A DNA stretch of 64,000 bases from NCBI RefSeq assembly GCF_007565055.1, contig NC_044552.1:147889859-147953858 (forward strand), in the 5' to 3' direction. Below are positions 36,819 through 49,159 of the stretch, piece by piece. Source of the DNA: Rhinopithecus roxellana. Lineage: Eukaryota; Chordata; Mammalia; Primates; Cercopithecidae. The translations under genes and the position numbers were made by a program. The number at the start of each line of letters is the position of its first letter. The first letter of the stretch is position 1. The notes beneath the pieces are model-generated. The model was not told the DNA's origin. It searched no databases and saw only the letters and a program-made list of their open reading frames with translations.

Positions 36819-37076
36819 TCCCTGTACTTTAACCCACAAAGTTCTCTTTCTCTCTCGTATTCTTACAGCACTTTTCTGTAATATTCATGTGATACTATCC
36901 AACACTGGTTATGAGTTTTCACACATATAATGTCACACTTCCTAACAAGCTTATAGACTCCTGTTGTGCATCCTCTCACAGTGGCCAAACACCGAAGCAG
37001 TAATGGATCTTCACTAACAAATCCGTCAGTGGATATATTTTCAGTCATGGCATATTGGCTGGGCAGATCCACATAC

Positions 37077-38651
37077 CTTTAAGATTTCAGTGTCTGAAAC
37101 CATGGTTACTTGCTGCTTTATTTCAGGCCCCACATTCGTGGGGTCTTCTTGTTTAATTTCAGGGTTTGTACACATGAGAGCTTCTAGCTTAAATTCAAAA
37201 TCTGTTGCTACAGGTAATTTTTGATTGATTCCAGGGTGTGTACACATGGAGTCTTTTTGCTTGGATATAGGATCTGTACATATGGGAACTTCCTGTTTGG
37301 ATTCATGGCCTGTACACAAAATTTCTTGCCTAGATTCAGGGTCTGTCCATATTAAAACTTCTTGCCTGGATTGAGGGCCTGTACACATGGGAACTTCTTG
37401 CCTGGGTTCAGGGTCTGAACACGTGGGAACTTCTTGCCTGGATTCAGGGTCTGAACACATGGGAACTTCTTGCCTGGATTCAGGGTCTGAACACATGGGA
37501 ACTTCTTGCCTGGATTCAGGGCCTGTACACATGGGAACTTCTTGCCTGGGTTCAGGGTCTGAATACATGGGAACTTCTTGCTTGGATTCAGGGTCTGAAC
37601 ACATGGGAACTTCTTCCCTGGACTCAGGGTCCGAACTCATGGATATTACTTGCTTGTCCAAAGTTAGTATACCTTTGGGTTTTTGGAAAACCCATGGAGA
37701 TTTCTGTCCTGGTAAAAGATATGATGCCATTCCTTTATAAAAAAGAGCTTTGTTTGGTCCCAGAGGTAATAACTCTTCTAATTTTTTCTCACCTTGATAC
37801 AAGTGAAGAACTTTCGATATATGGTCTGACACAGCTAATATGATGTTACCTTTTTTGTCAAAGTTCTCCTTTACAGAGGTGTAGGATGATAAGCATTTGT
37901 ACCTAAAGCTTTCAAACATGCCCTCTGGGATTATGTCGTTGCCAAGGAGGCAGGCCAGAAGAGGAAGGTCGGCTACACGGAGGCCCAGACTCTCACAGAG
38001 CTTCTCTCTGCAGAGCATGACAGTGTCCAGGCTCTCTAGGCAGAGCTCACTAATTGAAAAGTAGGGACAAGTGTCATAGATTAGGTAATCAGTGTCTTCC
38101 CCCAGAATCCCAAGGCAGTTATGCTGGAGGCCATAGGAAGCTACCTCATAATCTGCTTCCTGTAAGGAACACAAAGTTTCCTGGCCCAGTGTCTTTAGAG
38201 CAAATCGTGTAAACACAGCTAACCCTGAGGGGATGAAAAACATATTTCTGCCTGGCTGCTCCTTGTGTGACTTGATGTAATGAAAAATCCTGGATATCTC
38301 CCTATTGTTCTTGAGCCGTCGTTTCACCCATTCATCTCTCTTATCCTGCTCCACCATGCCATCAAAGAAGAATATCAACTTGATCCCAACCGCCGTAAAA
38401 GTTTTAACAAAATCTCGCAAAGCAGAAAAGTATTCTCGCCACTGGCCACCGCAGATCCAAGACTCTGGAGTATACCAGTATCTGAGACAACACATGGCAT
38501 CAACCACAATGGTAGGGGTACATCCAGGATACTTGCTTCGGTGGTGCTCTGCCAGTTCTTTGAAATTCACAACTGTACATATATGTGGACAGGTACTTCC
38601 CACAAATCCTTGCAAACCTCTCACACCCATAACTGAACTCCGGGAAAGGAT
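37077..38651 (-). CDS. FAM120B: FAM120B exon 2: start codon, PIN/XPG-like domain and repeat region
   Basis: The acceptor is TTTCTTTCCAG directly above 38,651. The ATG is at 38,630, and the frame runs 518 codons to the donor AAAG|GTATGT at 37,077/37,076. Residues 1 to about 300 form the XPG/FEN1-like PIN domain of the FAM120 family, starting MGVRGLQGFVG. Acidic residues sit where FEN1 nucleases place theirs: D44, D90, E158/D160, D179, D181 and D232. Two LXXLL-type motifs are visible, LACLL (225-229) and LEELL (284-288). Residues 329-507 are a 12-residue tandem repeat of the type VPMCSDPESRQE. I chose this ATG because it starts the conserved MGV-R-L-Q family N-terminus and lies 21 bases inside the exon. 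If intron 2 is retained, the frame continues 11 codons and stops at 37,041. FAM120B is reported to bind PPAR-gamma and coactivate it without ligand. A nuclease role is not shown. Confidence 0.96.
37110..37646 (-). repeat. FAM120B: Coding minisatellite in FAM120B exon 2, 36-bp unit
   Basis: About 15 units of 12 codons (one of 11) cover residues 329-507. The inner units (residues 341-436, about 37,323-37,610) are nearly identical, of the form VP-M-C-(S/T)-(D/G)-P-(E/Q)-(S/P)-R-Q-E. The units nearest exon 3 are diverged, with changed first and last residues (for example LPVATDFEFKLE and DPTNVGPEIKQQ). The frame stays open through every copy. The gradient from near-identical to diverged units is what recent unequal exchange within one end of an older array would give. 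The opposite strand of this block is also open (37,387-37,740), which is a by-product of the repeat. Confidence 0.93.
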
Positions 38652-39039
38652 CTGGAAAGAAAAATAAATTAATCAGTAATTATGGCATTATCATTAGACA
38701 TATGGCACCTTTCAAAGCAAACACAGTAGTTAATATTCACACTGTTTCCAAAAACATTCTTGTCTCTGAGGTAACATGATATGCTGGTTAGGAGCCTGAA
38801 GAGTTCTCAATTCAAACATATGAGGAACTTTACCTAAGTCTAAGTTAATTACTTGAGCTGGGCTTTCACAAGGACAAGAGAGTGTAGCAGTCTTTGAATG
38901 TTTTCACTAAGATTATTATTCAAGGTATTTCTTGATAAAATTCAAAAAGACATTAAGTTTTCAAAGTAGTAGTATTTCTCACCTAGGGGCTCAGAAGTTA
39001 CTGTCAAAAATCTAAAACATAAATTGAAACACCACATGG

Positions 39040-39350
39040 ATGATTCTCAAGCTCATTTTTCTGAGTAAAAGAAGTCAGACAAAAAGAGTACACACTATGA
39101 CTCAACTTACATAGAATTCTAGTTCCTGAAGAGTTAGGCTAACCCCTAGGGACAGAAAGCAGGTCAGCAGTTGCCTGGGATGGGGACAGACGGTGGAGGG
39201 AAGGATTACCAAGGGGATACTTTTGGGGGTGACAGATACATTCACCACTTAGTGGTCATGGTTTTACAAGTATATGTGTATGTTAAAACCTACCAAACTG
39301 TATACTGCAAACATATGTCACATACACCTGAATAAAGGCGTTAAGAAAGC
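39040..39350 (+). mobile_element. L1M 3' end
   Basis: The order AAGAAGTCAGACAAAAAGAG, GACAGAAAGCAGGTCAGCAGTTGCCTGGGATGG and ACCTACCAAACTGTATACT...CTGAATAAA is the old L1M 3' UTR. Confidence 0.75.
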
Positions 39351-39940
39351 CACATAAAATTCACTATGCCGAATGTTGTAGTATCTCAGATAGTGACTGA
39401 CTGACTTTGCAGAGAAACTGTGCATTTGGAAATTTAAAAACAGATACAAAGTAGTTTACAGTTACACTTTGGAATCTGGAAAAGGTATGAGCACAATATT
39501 GTATATGATGTTATAAAAGGCGTCCTTCAAGTAGGCAATGATGGGTGTCAACGGTCAGAAAAACTCCATGCTGACATTCTTTATGATCTATGCTTTTTCC
39601 ACTACAGTTTTCTTTAAGATTCATGCAGGCTCTATGTGCTTTGATAAAACACAACAAAAAATTCTTAATATGCAAACAGCAACACAAAAGCAACAACGCC
39701 CCTCCTGGACAGGCTGAAGGCAGCAGGCACCGGGTGACTAAGCACATGGGTATCTCTTGTGTTCAGGGTATTTCCCAGCTGCCAGGCAGAGGTGAGCACT
39801 TTACACAGACATTCTAATCTTTAGGGTGACCCTGACATGTAAGTATTATCCGCTTTATTCTACAAATGAATAAACTATAAATTGTCAGGTTGAGAAAAGG
39901 CATCCTCATAGGACTATCTTTTAAGACTTTACTGATTTTT

Positions 39941-40224
39941 TTTTTTTTTTTTTTTTTGAGACCAGGTCTCACTCTGTTGCCTCATCTGGAGTGCAGTGGT
40001 GTGATCACAGTTTACTGCAGCCTCAACCTACCAGTTCAAGCCATCCTCTTGTCTCAGCTGCCACCAAACCTGGCTGATTTTTAAAAAAAAATTTTAGTAG
40101 AGACAAGATCTCACTATGTTGTGTTGTCCAGGCTGGTCTCAAACTCTCGAACTCAAGTGATCCTCCTACCTCAGCCTCCCAAAGTGCTGGGATTACAAGC
40201 ATGAGCCACTGTGCCCAACCAGAA
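39941..40224 (-). mobile_element. Alu, diverged
   Basis: The target duplication TTTACTGATTTTT lies at 39,928-39,940 and 40,225-40,237. The body has CTCACTCTGTTGCCTCATCTGG and ends CCACTGTGCCCAACC. AluJ-like. Confidence 0.93.
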
Positions 40225-42607
40225 TTTACTGATTTTTCATGGGCTCTAGCCCCTAACAGTAGAATTTGAAGGTATCCGTTTAATAGCCACATTACTGTGA
40301 TTTTCATTAATTGCATAATGAAAATATGCAAAAATTGGGTGAACATAAAGAGCACACATTTTAAGTTGACATTTAGAAAGGTCTTGCTCATAAAGTTATT
40401 AAATATAATGGGATACATTCATACATCTACACCAAATCACTACAGTATTGTGACTTGTAAAGAGTTTATCTTGGAAACACAGCCAAGGTATTTGAGTTTT
40501 TGAAGTGGAAAGTAGGCTTCATATGTGATTATGTCAACTGTAAGGAGGTTCTACGGGATGGACCCTATGTCCCAGAAGGTTACACTCTTATTTCTGAAAA
40601 AGGGTATTCTTCTTCATTTGTTATTCCAACAGAGTAGACAGGGGACAGTCGTTGGAAAGGAAATACAAGAATACAAAGAAGGTTGGTCAAAATGGATTTT
40701 AAAAGAAGGCTTAGATTTCATCAGCTCTAGACGATTGCTGTATGCCTGGCTTTAATTTAAAGAGGGCTTGCATGGTTTGCTGATTATGAGCTGGCTAAAG
40801 ATAAGCCTCACAAATCTCGAGTGTGACTTGATTTCTATGCTGTGAGGGAAGGCCCCACTTCTCTCACCAAGCTCTGTGCTGGCTGCTGCGGGCCCAGGAG
40901 AGACCCTGGACAGCAAAAAGGGAAAAGAAAGGAACAGCATTTGAATGCAGTCAAAGCAGAGGACTGAACCTGACTGCAAGCCAGGTCCTAGGGTTCACTG
41001 CACACCCACTGTGGTCAGAAGCCAGCAGCCAGTGGGGCTCTTGGGCCAGGCAGTTTCCAGAGTTACGGGTTGGACTGCTCAAGACACACAGGACCAATTT
41101 CTCACAGTTTAAATCATGAGTTCGAGTGTGACACTACAATATGCTCTTCTACAGTATTCACCAAGAAAAAGTGGGGTAGCAAAGGTTTTGGGAACTTGTG
41201 ATATTAGAGGATGCCTTCCAGTATTTCAGTATCTTCAAAGTGCTATAATACAACATCCATTAATCAATGCAATTAGTGACGCAGGGAATTAAATGTATAA
41301 AAAGGTATGGAAAATTCCATGGATATCTCTTTAAATTTTTTTTCTTTTTTTAAGCCTTTCATTGCTAAGACCATATATGGAGGCTTTTCATTTTCTAAAG
41401 GTGGTTATTATAGGATGGCTGGGGAAAATAATATGTGTATATAAAAGTCATTCTATCTGCAAATTATATAAGAAATTTTCATTATCTAGGTAATCATTGT
41501 TTAGAAAGAAAACATAAGTTATTTCTCATTAGGGAGGAGTCTAATTGCCCTAAATACGGCCTGGGACCCTTTGGGGATCACTCCCTTTAATGTGGGCCTC
41601 ACCATCCTGTCTTATCCCAGCACCTGGCACAACATCTGCATGGGACAGGCCCAGTATTTGAATGAATAAATGAATTAATCCAAGGACAGTATAGAAACAG
41701 AAATCAGGAATCAGTAAGTTACAGACTTCAATTATCGCCAAAGAAGCAGTGCAAAGTAGAATCACTGCCCTCAAGCAGCTTACAAAGGGTTTGGGAAACA
41801 AAGCATCAGCAGGAAATCCTAGTAAGGAGCTGCAGCAGGCGTAAGGTACAGCTGGAGGCTGCCTCGTTCCTGGGGCTGGCTCATTCTCCTGACAGCCGGA
41901 CCAGTTCCAGGGTATTGGGTTACCAGCAAACGGGGAAGTGGAAAGAGGAAAGAGAGGTCCAGAAGCTCCTTTACTATAATCTTTCAACTTACAGACACTT
42001 GAGGTTAAGAGCAATGTGCTCAGCATAAACGAAACTGCCTGACATTGACGGACGCACACACAGTGAGGACGACTCGTCTGGCGTCACTCTGGACACAGGG
42101 ATGAGGGGCTTACGGATAGCCCAAGGGCAACTCCCCACATGGACAGCAGCCTCTGCAGGACAACCAATAGCTGACTGCTGTAACCACCTCAACACACTCC
42201 CAGCATCTACGCCATGGCAAAGCATACGTGTCGAAAGCTACAAGTGTAACTCAGGCAAGTGGTAATGAGCTCAAGGGCACTTAAGAGACAGGGAAGCTGG
42301 ATCAGAGCACTAAAGGAGCTCAGGCTCACACAGTCCATCACCAAAGGCACACTGGAATAAGCAAGGTGAGCTGGAGACAATCAAACCGTAATCTCGAAAT
42401 AATTCACATCTCGAATCTACAAACTAGCACATAACCCCACAATGTCTCTACTCTAATGGAGTAAGCAGCAAAGCCAAACAGAGGTAAAACTGTTAGAAAA
42501 TTAAATAATCTTGCGTTAGTCTGAAACAACAGCCCACTATGACAATACAAAACACGAAGTCTTCTTTTTTCTTGTTTTGTTTCCAAGCACAAAGTAATTT
42601 TTCTTTC

Positions 42608-42915
42608 TTTCTTTTTTTTTTTTTTTTTTTTTTGAGACGGAGTCTCGCTCTGTCGCCCAGGCTGGAGTGCAGTGGCCGGATCTCAGCTCACTGCAAGCTC
42701 CGCCTCCCGGGTTTACGCCATTCTCCTGCCTCAGCCTCCTGAGTAGCTGGGACTACAGGCGCCCGCCACCTCGCCCGGCTAGTTTTTTGTATTTTTAGTA
42801 GAGACGGGGTTTCACCGTGTTAGCCAGGATGGTCTGGATCTCCTGACCTCGTGATCCGCCCGCCTCGGCCTCCCAAAGTGCTGGGATTACAGGCTTGAGC
42901 CACCGCGCCCGGCCT
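42608..42915 (-). mobile_element. AluY, Old World monkey type
   Basis: The target duplication TAATTTTTCTTTC is perfect at 42,595-42,607 and 42,916-42,928. The body is almost consensus, with CTCGCCCGGCTAGTTTTTTG and GGCTTGAGCC, so it is a recent insertion. Confidence 0.96.
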
Positions 42916-44584
42916 TAATTTTTCTTTCAATGGTAACTTTTGGCTGAGCCTGGGTCCAGGCTCTCCCAGTGATGTTCCCCCATGGCTTGTTGTGGAATAT
43001 CTGAGGTCTGTTGTTTCTTCTCTCCTCTCCTCCCCCGCCTAAAAAGTGAAACTCATAGGGACCTCTTTAACACCAGTTGTGTCAGAACAGGGACCAAAAA
43101 TCCCAGGAGATGAATAGTTATCCCTCGCCAGCACACAGGATAGCATCTGCTGAAGGGTTATAATTTATGAATGCACAAACAACCAGGTGAATAAATAAGG
43201 GTGGGTGCCAGTTAAGTTGGTCTTGATGCTTCAGAAGATCTCCATATAGGGGTCATTAAACCGCTGAGCTTTGCAAGAATTTCCAACCACCGATAAAGAC
43301 TCTCACCTTGACTCTCACCTTCACCATACTTTTGATAGGGCCTTGAGCCCTCTTCTCTACCAGGCCTCAATCTGGGGCTTTTAGCAAGAATCCTGCTCAG
43401 TTTAGAGAACCCACCTTTGATATCTGGCCACCCTGGCCTGCCTTCAGCAAGAATTTCCCTGTCCCCGATGTCTTCCCTCAGAAATGCCCACCCCTCACCC
43501 TCACTCTCTTTGTTGGTTGTAAATCCCCAGCTGTCCTTACCGTGTTCAGAGTGGAGCCAGATCTCTGTCCTTCACTGCAACAGAATTGAGTAAAATCTTC
43601 CTACTGCTTGAACTAAGGTCAGAATTTCAACATCGGCACCTCAAAGAAAGCCTATAGCTATTACGTATTTTAAAATTTCTAGGAATAGATGTGTAGACTC
43701 AGGGTGCCCTGGAGGATACCTCAGAACAGTCGGGCCACGACCACTGGTGCCAGCGCATGATGTCACAGGGGAAGTGGGAGAACGATGGGCAGAGTTTTGT
43801 TGATAAAAGGAAAAGTTCCAGAATAAAATGCAACAGTCCAGATTCTAACTGCCACTTAGCAACGGTGAAATTGTGGTACAATTTTATTTATAATTATAAA
43901 TTTGTTCATCAAACATGTGTATCAATTGTCTAAAGTTTAGTAAAATCTGTCCAACATGTTAAAATTCTTAAATTATCACAAATTTTAAAACAAAGACATA
44001 AATTTTAGTAAGGTTTTATTGTATTTATAATTTTTATAAGCTAGATTACTTTTTAATATTGGGAAATATACTAGTTTGTAAAAAAAAAACTGATTAAAAA
44101 AATGAACCATTGGCAGAAAATTCAGAGAAAACACAAGAAAAAAATTTTAAACATTTTACATATTTCAGCCTTTTTCTACTATTCACTGCTTCTAAAAATT
44201 GAGATTATACTTGTGTAATCTGTTTTTGTGTCCAATTTGTTCTACATTCCCAACTCATAATGTTACTATTCTCCCACAGTGTCATGTATAACAGATGTAC
44301 AACATGGACAGGAGTTCTCTAACTCTGCTGGAGGACACCTGGAGTATTTCCAACACTGTATGCCATAACTAAGAATGTGAAACGCATCCTCGCATATCAA
44401 TCTTAGAGATCTCTCATCATTTCCTTAGTACCTCAGACAGGAAGCTGCTGACTCACGGCACAGGCACTCATGGGCAGTTTTTCTCCAGAAGCATTGTATC
44501 AAGAATAGACCCACTTGTAACTCATGACTATTCAGCTCTCTTCAACAATATCAGGTCATTTTATTTGAAAATAAACATGGCTTA

Positions 44585-45500
44585 CTCATTCAGCAAGCAC
44601 CTTTATGTCAGACATTGGAGTAGTCACTGAGCTATGAACAAGACAGATGAGGTCCCTGCCCTCCAGCAGTCAACAGTCTCCTGGACACAGGTGTAGGACT
44701 GCAAAGGTAAGAGTGTTGGGGAATTTTCAGCAGGGAGCGCCAACCTCGTTTAGGGCTCTAAGACAATCCCCTGAGGAGAGGGTAAAGGGAAGGCCTGAAG
44801 ACAGGCAGGTGTGGCCAGAGGAAGGCATGAGCAACATGGAGGAAATATTTTTAAGGTCTATAAGGTATCTTTTTTCAAATTATTAGGTGCTTAAAACATC
44901 TGCTCTATTAAGTAGTTTAATGTAACTTGCAACTGTATTTATAAATTTGTTCATCAAGTGTAGAAATGGGAAAAAAAAAAAAACCCACCTTCAGTATGTC
45001 TAGAACCTATTTTAGGGGAAGATGAAGAGATGAGATACTGCTAGAGGAGTTGGGGCCAGGTGAGTGAAAGGCCTGGCAAACCAAGCTAAAATGTTCACAC
45101 TTCATCCGAAGGGAAATGATATGTCACTAAGGACTCGAGCAAGTGCATTTCAGAAACACTGCTCTGCCTATGTTCTGGGGATGGGTGGAGGCAGGCAAGA
45201 CAGGAGTCAGATGGTCCATCGTGAACCAGGTGCTACGGCTGTTCAGCATCCACTCTCCCTCCCTATTCTGGGAGAATCCCAAGGCTAGAGGGATGCAGGG
45301 CCACTTCCTATCACAGAAGAAAAAGACGGGCAGAGAGACTCTTCTATCCCCCCACAAAGAACATGAGATCTAAACTCAACCAAATTCCCACATTCATTCA
45401 TAAATACTCATTCAGGATTTACTGTGCTCCAAGGCCTGTGTTAGGAGCCGTGGATACAGCAATGAATAAGACAAGATTCCCAGCTAAGACCATGAACCCT
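44585..45500 (+). mobile_element. Two L2 3'-end scraps
   Basis: At 44,585-44,690 and 45,395-45,500 the order CATTCA..., ATACAGCAATGAATAAGACA and CCCTGCCCTCCAGCAGTC-like text resembles the L2 tail. The sequence between is unique-looking. The open frames here are short and unrecognised. Confidence 0.5.
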
Positions 45501-48379
45501 GAGGAAGGAGGCAAGCAAAGACTCGGAGTCCTCTAAGAAGCAGAGAGTTTTGGGTGGGGGCTGTAACACATATATCAAAATGTACCTAACTGTTAAGTGT
45601 GTGCAGTCTACTCCAAAAGTCCCATGGCAGCCCCTCTAGTCCCACTGGCCCAGATTAGAGCACATTATCGGTTTTGTGCAGCCTCTTAAGTCAAAGACAC
45701 ATTCCAGCAGCAAAGAAGAAGGCAGGAGTCACTTTGGGGAGGCAGCAAACTTTGTGTCAGGTGAAATCACCTGCCTGAAGCCACAAGCAGTAATTAACAA
45801 GGAGGCCAGGATTTGAATCCACCTGACTCCACAGCCCAGCTGCCTTTCACGAGGCCACAACCCTCACTTGGCAATGCTGTAGGTTAGTGATCTGGTCATT
45901 GCTGTGTGCTGCCAGTGGGGCAAAGGCCTCACCACAGACCCACCCTGTGGGATGTGTCCTTACTCTCCTTCCTACATTATTCCCAGTCACCAGCCTATCA
46001 CTGGGCCCTGGGAGGAGGATGGGGAATTAAGGAGACTCTCTGGCTTCTCCCAGCAACCCAGAACGCTGGTGCCCTCGGCCTTTCCTACCCACACTGCACT
46101 CTACAAAACCCCTCAGAGGCTCTTGCAGCATAAACAACTTATTCACAAGACACTTATTTAGGCTCTTATTATCATCTACGGACGACTTTTCTACTCAGTT
46201 CTAACAATTAGCTCCTAAACCCATAGTAGAGAAAAATATAGAAACTTTGGGCAGGAAAACTGACAGCAGTTAGAAGTGCTAACAGCTGACTCAATGAAAT
46301 AGGACAGAAAACTTTTAAAAACTGGAAAGATGCAAAAACCCCCACAGGAAATAGCTGTATATGCCTCAATAACCCTAACAACATTACTGTTCACATCACA
46401 ACATAACACATTATATTTGAAATGGTCACTTGAGATCACTGAGGAAAGTTTACATCACATTCAGCACATTCTATTTAAGAACACAGGAAATAATATACTT
46501 CAGGAAGATTCCCAACCTAAACGGGATATTTTGGTGCTTAATGGGCAAAAACCTAATCTAGCCAGAAAACTCCTCTGCTATTCAGAAATTAATATCCTTT
46601 TGTCATAGTTAGCCATAGTTTTATTGTAAATGACTTTCTAATAATTTGCACAAATCCAAATTAAATTAATTCTTTGGACTAAAGTCCTAATAGGAACACT
46701 ATCAACACTGCCCACTTTTATAGAACCTAGTGTGTAGATACATATGGATGTGCACAGATAGGTATTAACACATGGAAACACCGAAGGATATAATTTACTC
46801 CATCTTACATTAAATGTTCTATAATAAGAGCTGACTAAAATAGATTCCTCCTTATTATTTGTTTATAAGGAAAACAGTACTCAGAAGCTGGCTTTTTTTG
46901 GTTAAGGGAGGCCCTGATTTACTGTACAGCTGAAGACAAATCATTTAACCTCTTTGTACATCACTGATTTCCTCATTTGTAAAAATAAGATAATTATTTA
47001 CTTCTCATATTAGGGAGATTTAAAACTACTACTAAAAAATTCCTTAGAAATACCTTATCTTTGCATAAATAATTTAAACTTTAAACATGTTTTAAATCTG
47101 AAGATTTTCCAACAGAACACAAATTAAAATTATTTATACTCATTATAAAGCTCTATAAAACTAACTGGTGGCATTTTCAAAGTAATAAATCAAAAGTCGC
47201 AATAAATTCCTGTGTGAATTCACATAGTGTATAACCCCAGTTTCCACGGAATTAAGAGTTGCTTTTATGATTTCCATGAAGTGGACTATCCTTCTTAGCA
47301 TCAATCTTTTCTTAAAAGGGGGTGGCAACTCAGCAGTTAAATAAATCTAACAATACAGGCATTTAAGCTTGCAACAAAGAAGTTACAAAGATCCTGTCCA
47401 ACATGCTGAGTTACTAAGCTCTGACATCTTCCTCCTGACATTAGAGCTAAATAAAGTCAGGTTATGGCAGGAACTTGATCAGTTCCATTCATTCACATTT
47501 TTTCCTCCATGCCTAAATAAAAAGCACACACCAGAAGAGGAAGAAGTAGGAGGTAGGGAAGGGAAGGGGTCTGAAGGACAAAAATGCAAATCTCAAGGAA
47601 GGATATGACAAATAGCCAGTCTTGCAGGGATCTAAGTTGTAAAAGACTTGAAACACACCATTTGGGAACCCTCTTTTCAAAAAAGCATACAAATTATAAA
47701 CACAAGATCTCTGAGGTCTCCTAGGTAAGGGCCCATGCAAGTGACAGACCCAGAAACCTGAACTTCATTAGCTTTACAGTAAATCTGCCCCATAAATGGT
47801 ATCCAGATTCAGGATCATGGATGGGGTAGAATCTCAGAATGCTAAAAACTACGTTACCCCAGATGTCACCTACTGTAGTTTTCTCAGTGGGCCACAGGTG
47901 GTCAGAGATTTCAGTATGTCTGGAAATTAGGTGGTTAGAAACTAAGCAAAAAAACTGGAAGGTCAAAGTAGTCACAAAATGGGTGTGTGTGGGGGTGTGC
48001 GTGCGTGTGAAGATGAGCGGTGAGGACCCTGACCCAGCAATGGTGTTGGTGCTTTTCAAGAATACATCTGGTAAGAAGGCTCAATTAGAGTTCCAAAACA
48101 AAAGGAATGGCAAAGTCAGGGGGAAAATCCACTAATGACGGAGCTGGGAAATGGCAGAAATGGGATGAAGAAGGTATCAGAACACAGACTGTGAAGGCTG
48201 TAGTGATGACAGAGGGTGGCTCCTAACAGTAAAGTCCAAAGGTGGGCAGGTCAAAGAGCCTATGTGAAGGGGAGGTCAGAGAAAGGTCAAAAACAAAAGC
48301 ATGACACTAGACATGGAGGAACTTGGGAGTACAGCTGCGGATAAGATGCTCTCACATATTCAGGAGATGGAGGTTAGGA

Positions 48380-49015
48380 CCCTGCTGCTCCAGATATGGT
48401 CCCCATTCTGGGCTTTTCCCTCTCCATACTTCTCCACTCAAGGACTCAGGCCACGAGAAAGTCCACCTTCTCACTTCTTTACCTCCAGGTTCTCTCCACT
48501 ACCACTTCGGGGTTTCCAGTCCCTGAACGACGACAAAAGCCTTTTGTCTGTCTACAGTCACCTTCATCCCCACCCCTGTATCTGCCAGACTGAATCTCTT
48601 TCACGCTAAGATCTGATCACATCACTTCCTTGCCCCATATGCTCTTTAGCTTCCTTCCTGCCATTCCCCATCCCTAACCAACATTTCTTGTCTCACAAAT
48701 GCTCAACTCCTAGTTCCCAGAATATGTCAGACTGTCTGAAACCGTCATGTCTTAATCATTTATGTTCTTACTGCCAGGAATAGGCTCTCAACTCTCGTTC
48801 ACCTCCCAACTCCTGCTTACTCAAAATTCTGCTCAAATCCCACCTTTATGGAAATTTCCTGGACCCTCTGGGCAAATCACCCTCTAAGGTACCCTTTCCT
48901 TTCTGCATCGTAGGATCTGCTTGACGCTCAGTGTTGTCCCACGGGTCTGTAAACTCCTTGCTGGTAGAGAACCCTGTCTTTCTGTCGTTCCCCAAGGAGT
49001 TGGGGTCCTGACTCA
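48380..49015 (+). mobile_element. L2 fragment
   Basis: TCTGATCACATCACTTCCTTGCC, TACTCAAAATTCTGCTCAAATCC and GGGTCTGTAAACTCCTTGCTGG follow the L2 3' order up to the edge of the FAM120B CpG island. Confidence 0.6.
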
Positions 49016-49159
49016 GGGATATGGGATAAAAGTGAAGAGATCAGAGGATGCCTCTCTCTTCTAAGGACGACCAGAAAAGTCGTGCAACTATGAAGGATAA
49101 CAGATCTGACCCAAAAATGAGACACAGGAGCCAAACGCACATCTTAAGGGAGGGAGTCG

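Larger units (their letters stand above)
33138..37076 (-). other. FAM120B: FAM120B intron 2
   Basis: A 3.9-kb intron with two long L2 stretches, two MIRs and two Alus, listed separately. 34,820-35,540 is C/T-rich, possibly decayed L2, without clear boundaries. Confidence 0.8.

Noticed and set aside
37387..37740. 117-codon plus-strand frame (Gly-Thr-Ser-Cys-Leu repeats)
   Set aside because: It is the antisense of the FAM120B coding minisatellite. A 36-base repeat is open in several frames if one unit lacks stops.
43880..44965. 17-base word ATAAATTTGTTCATCAA present twice, 1 kb apart
   Set aside because: It is AT-rich, the flanks do not match, and a chance hit of this length is not surprising in 64 kb.
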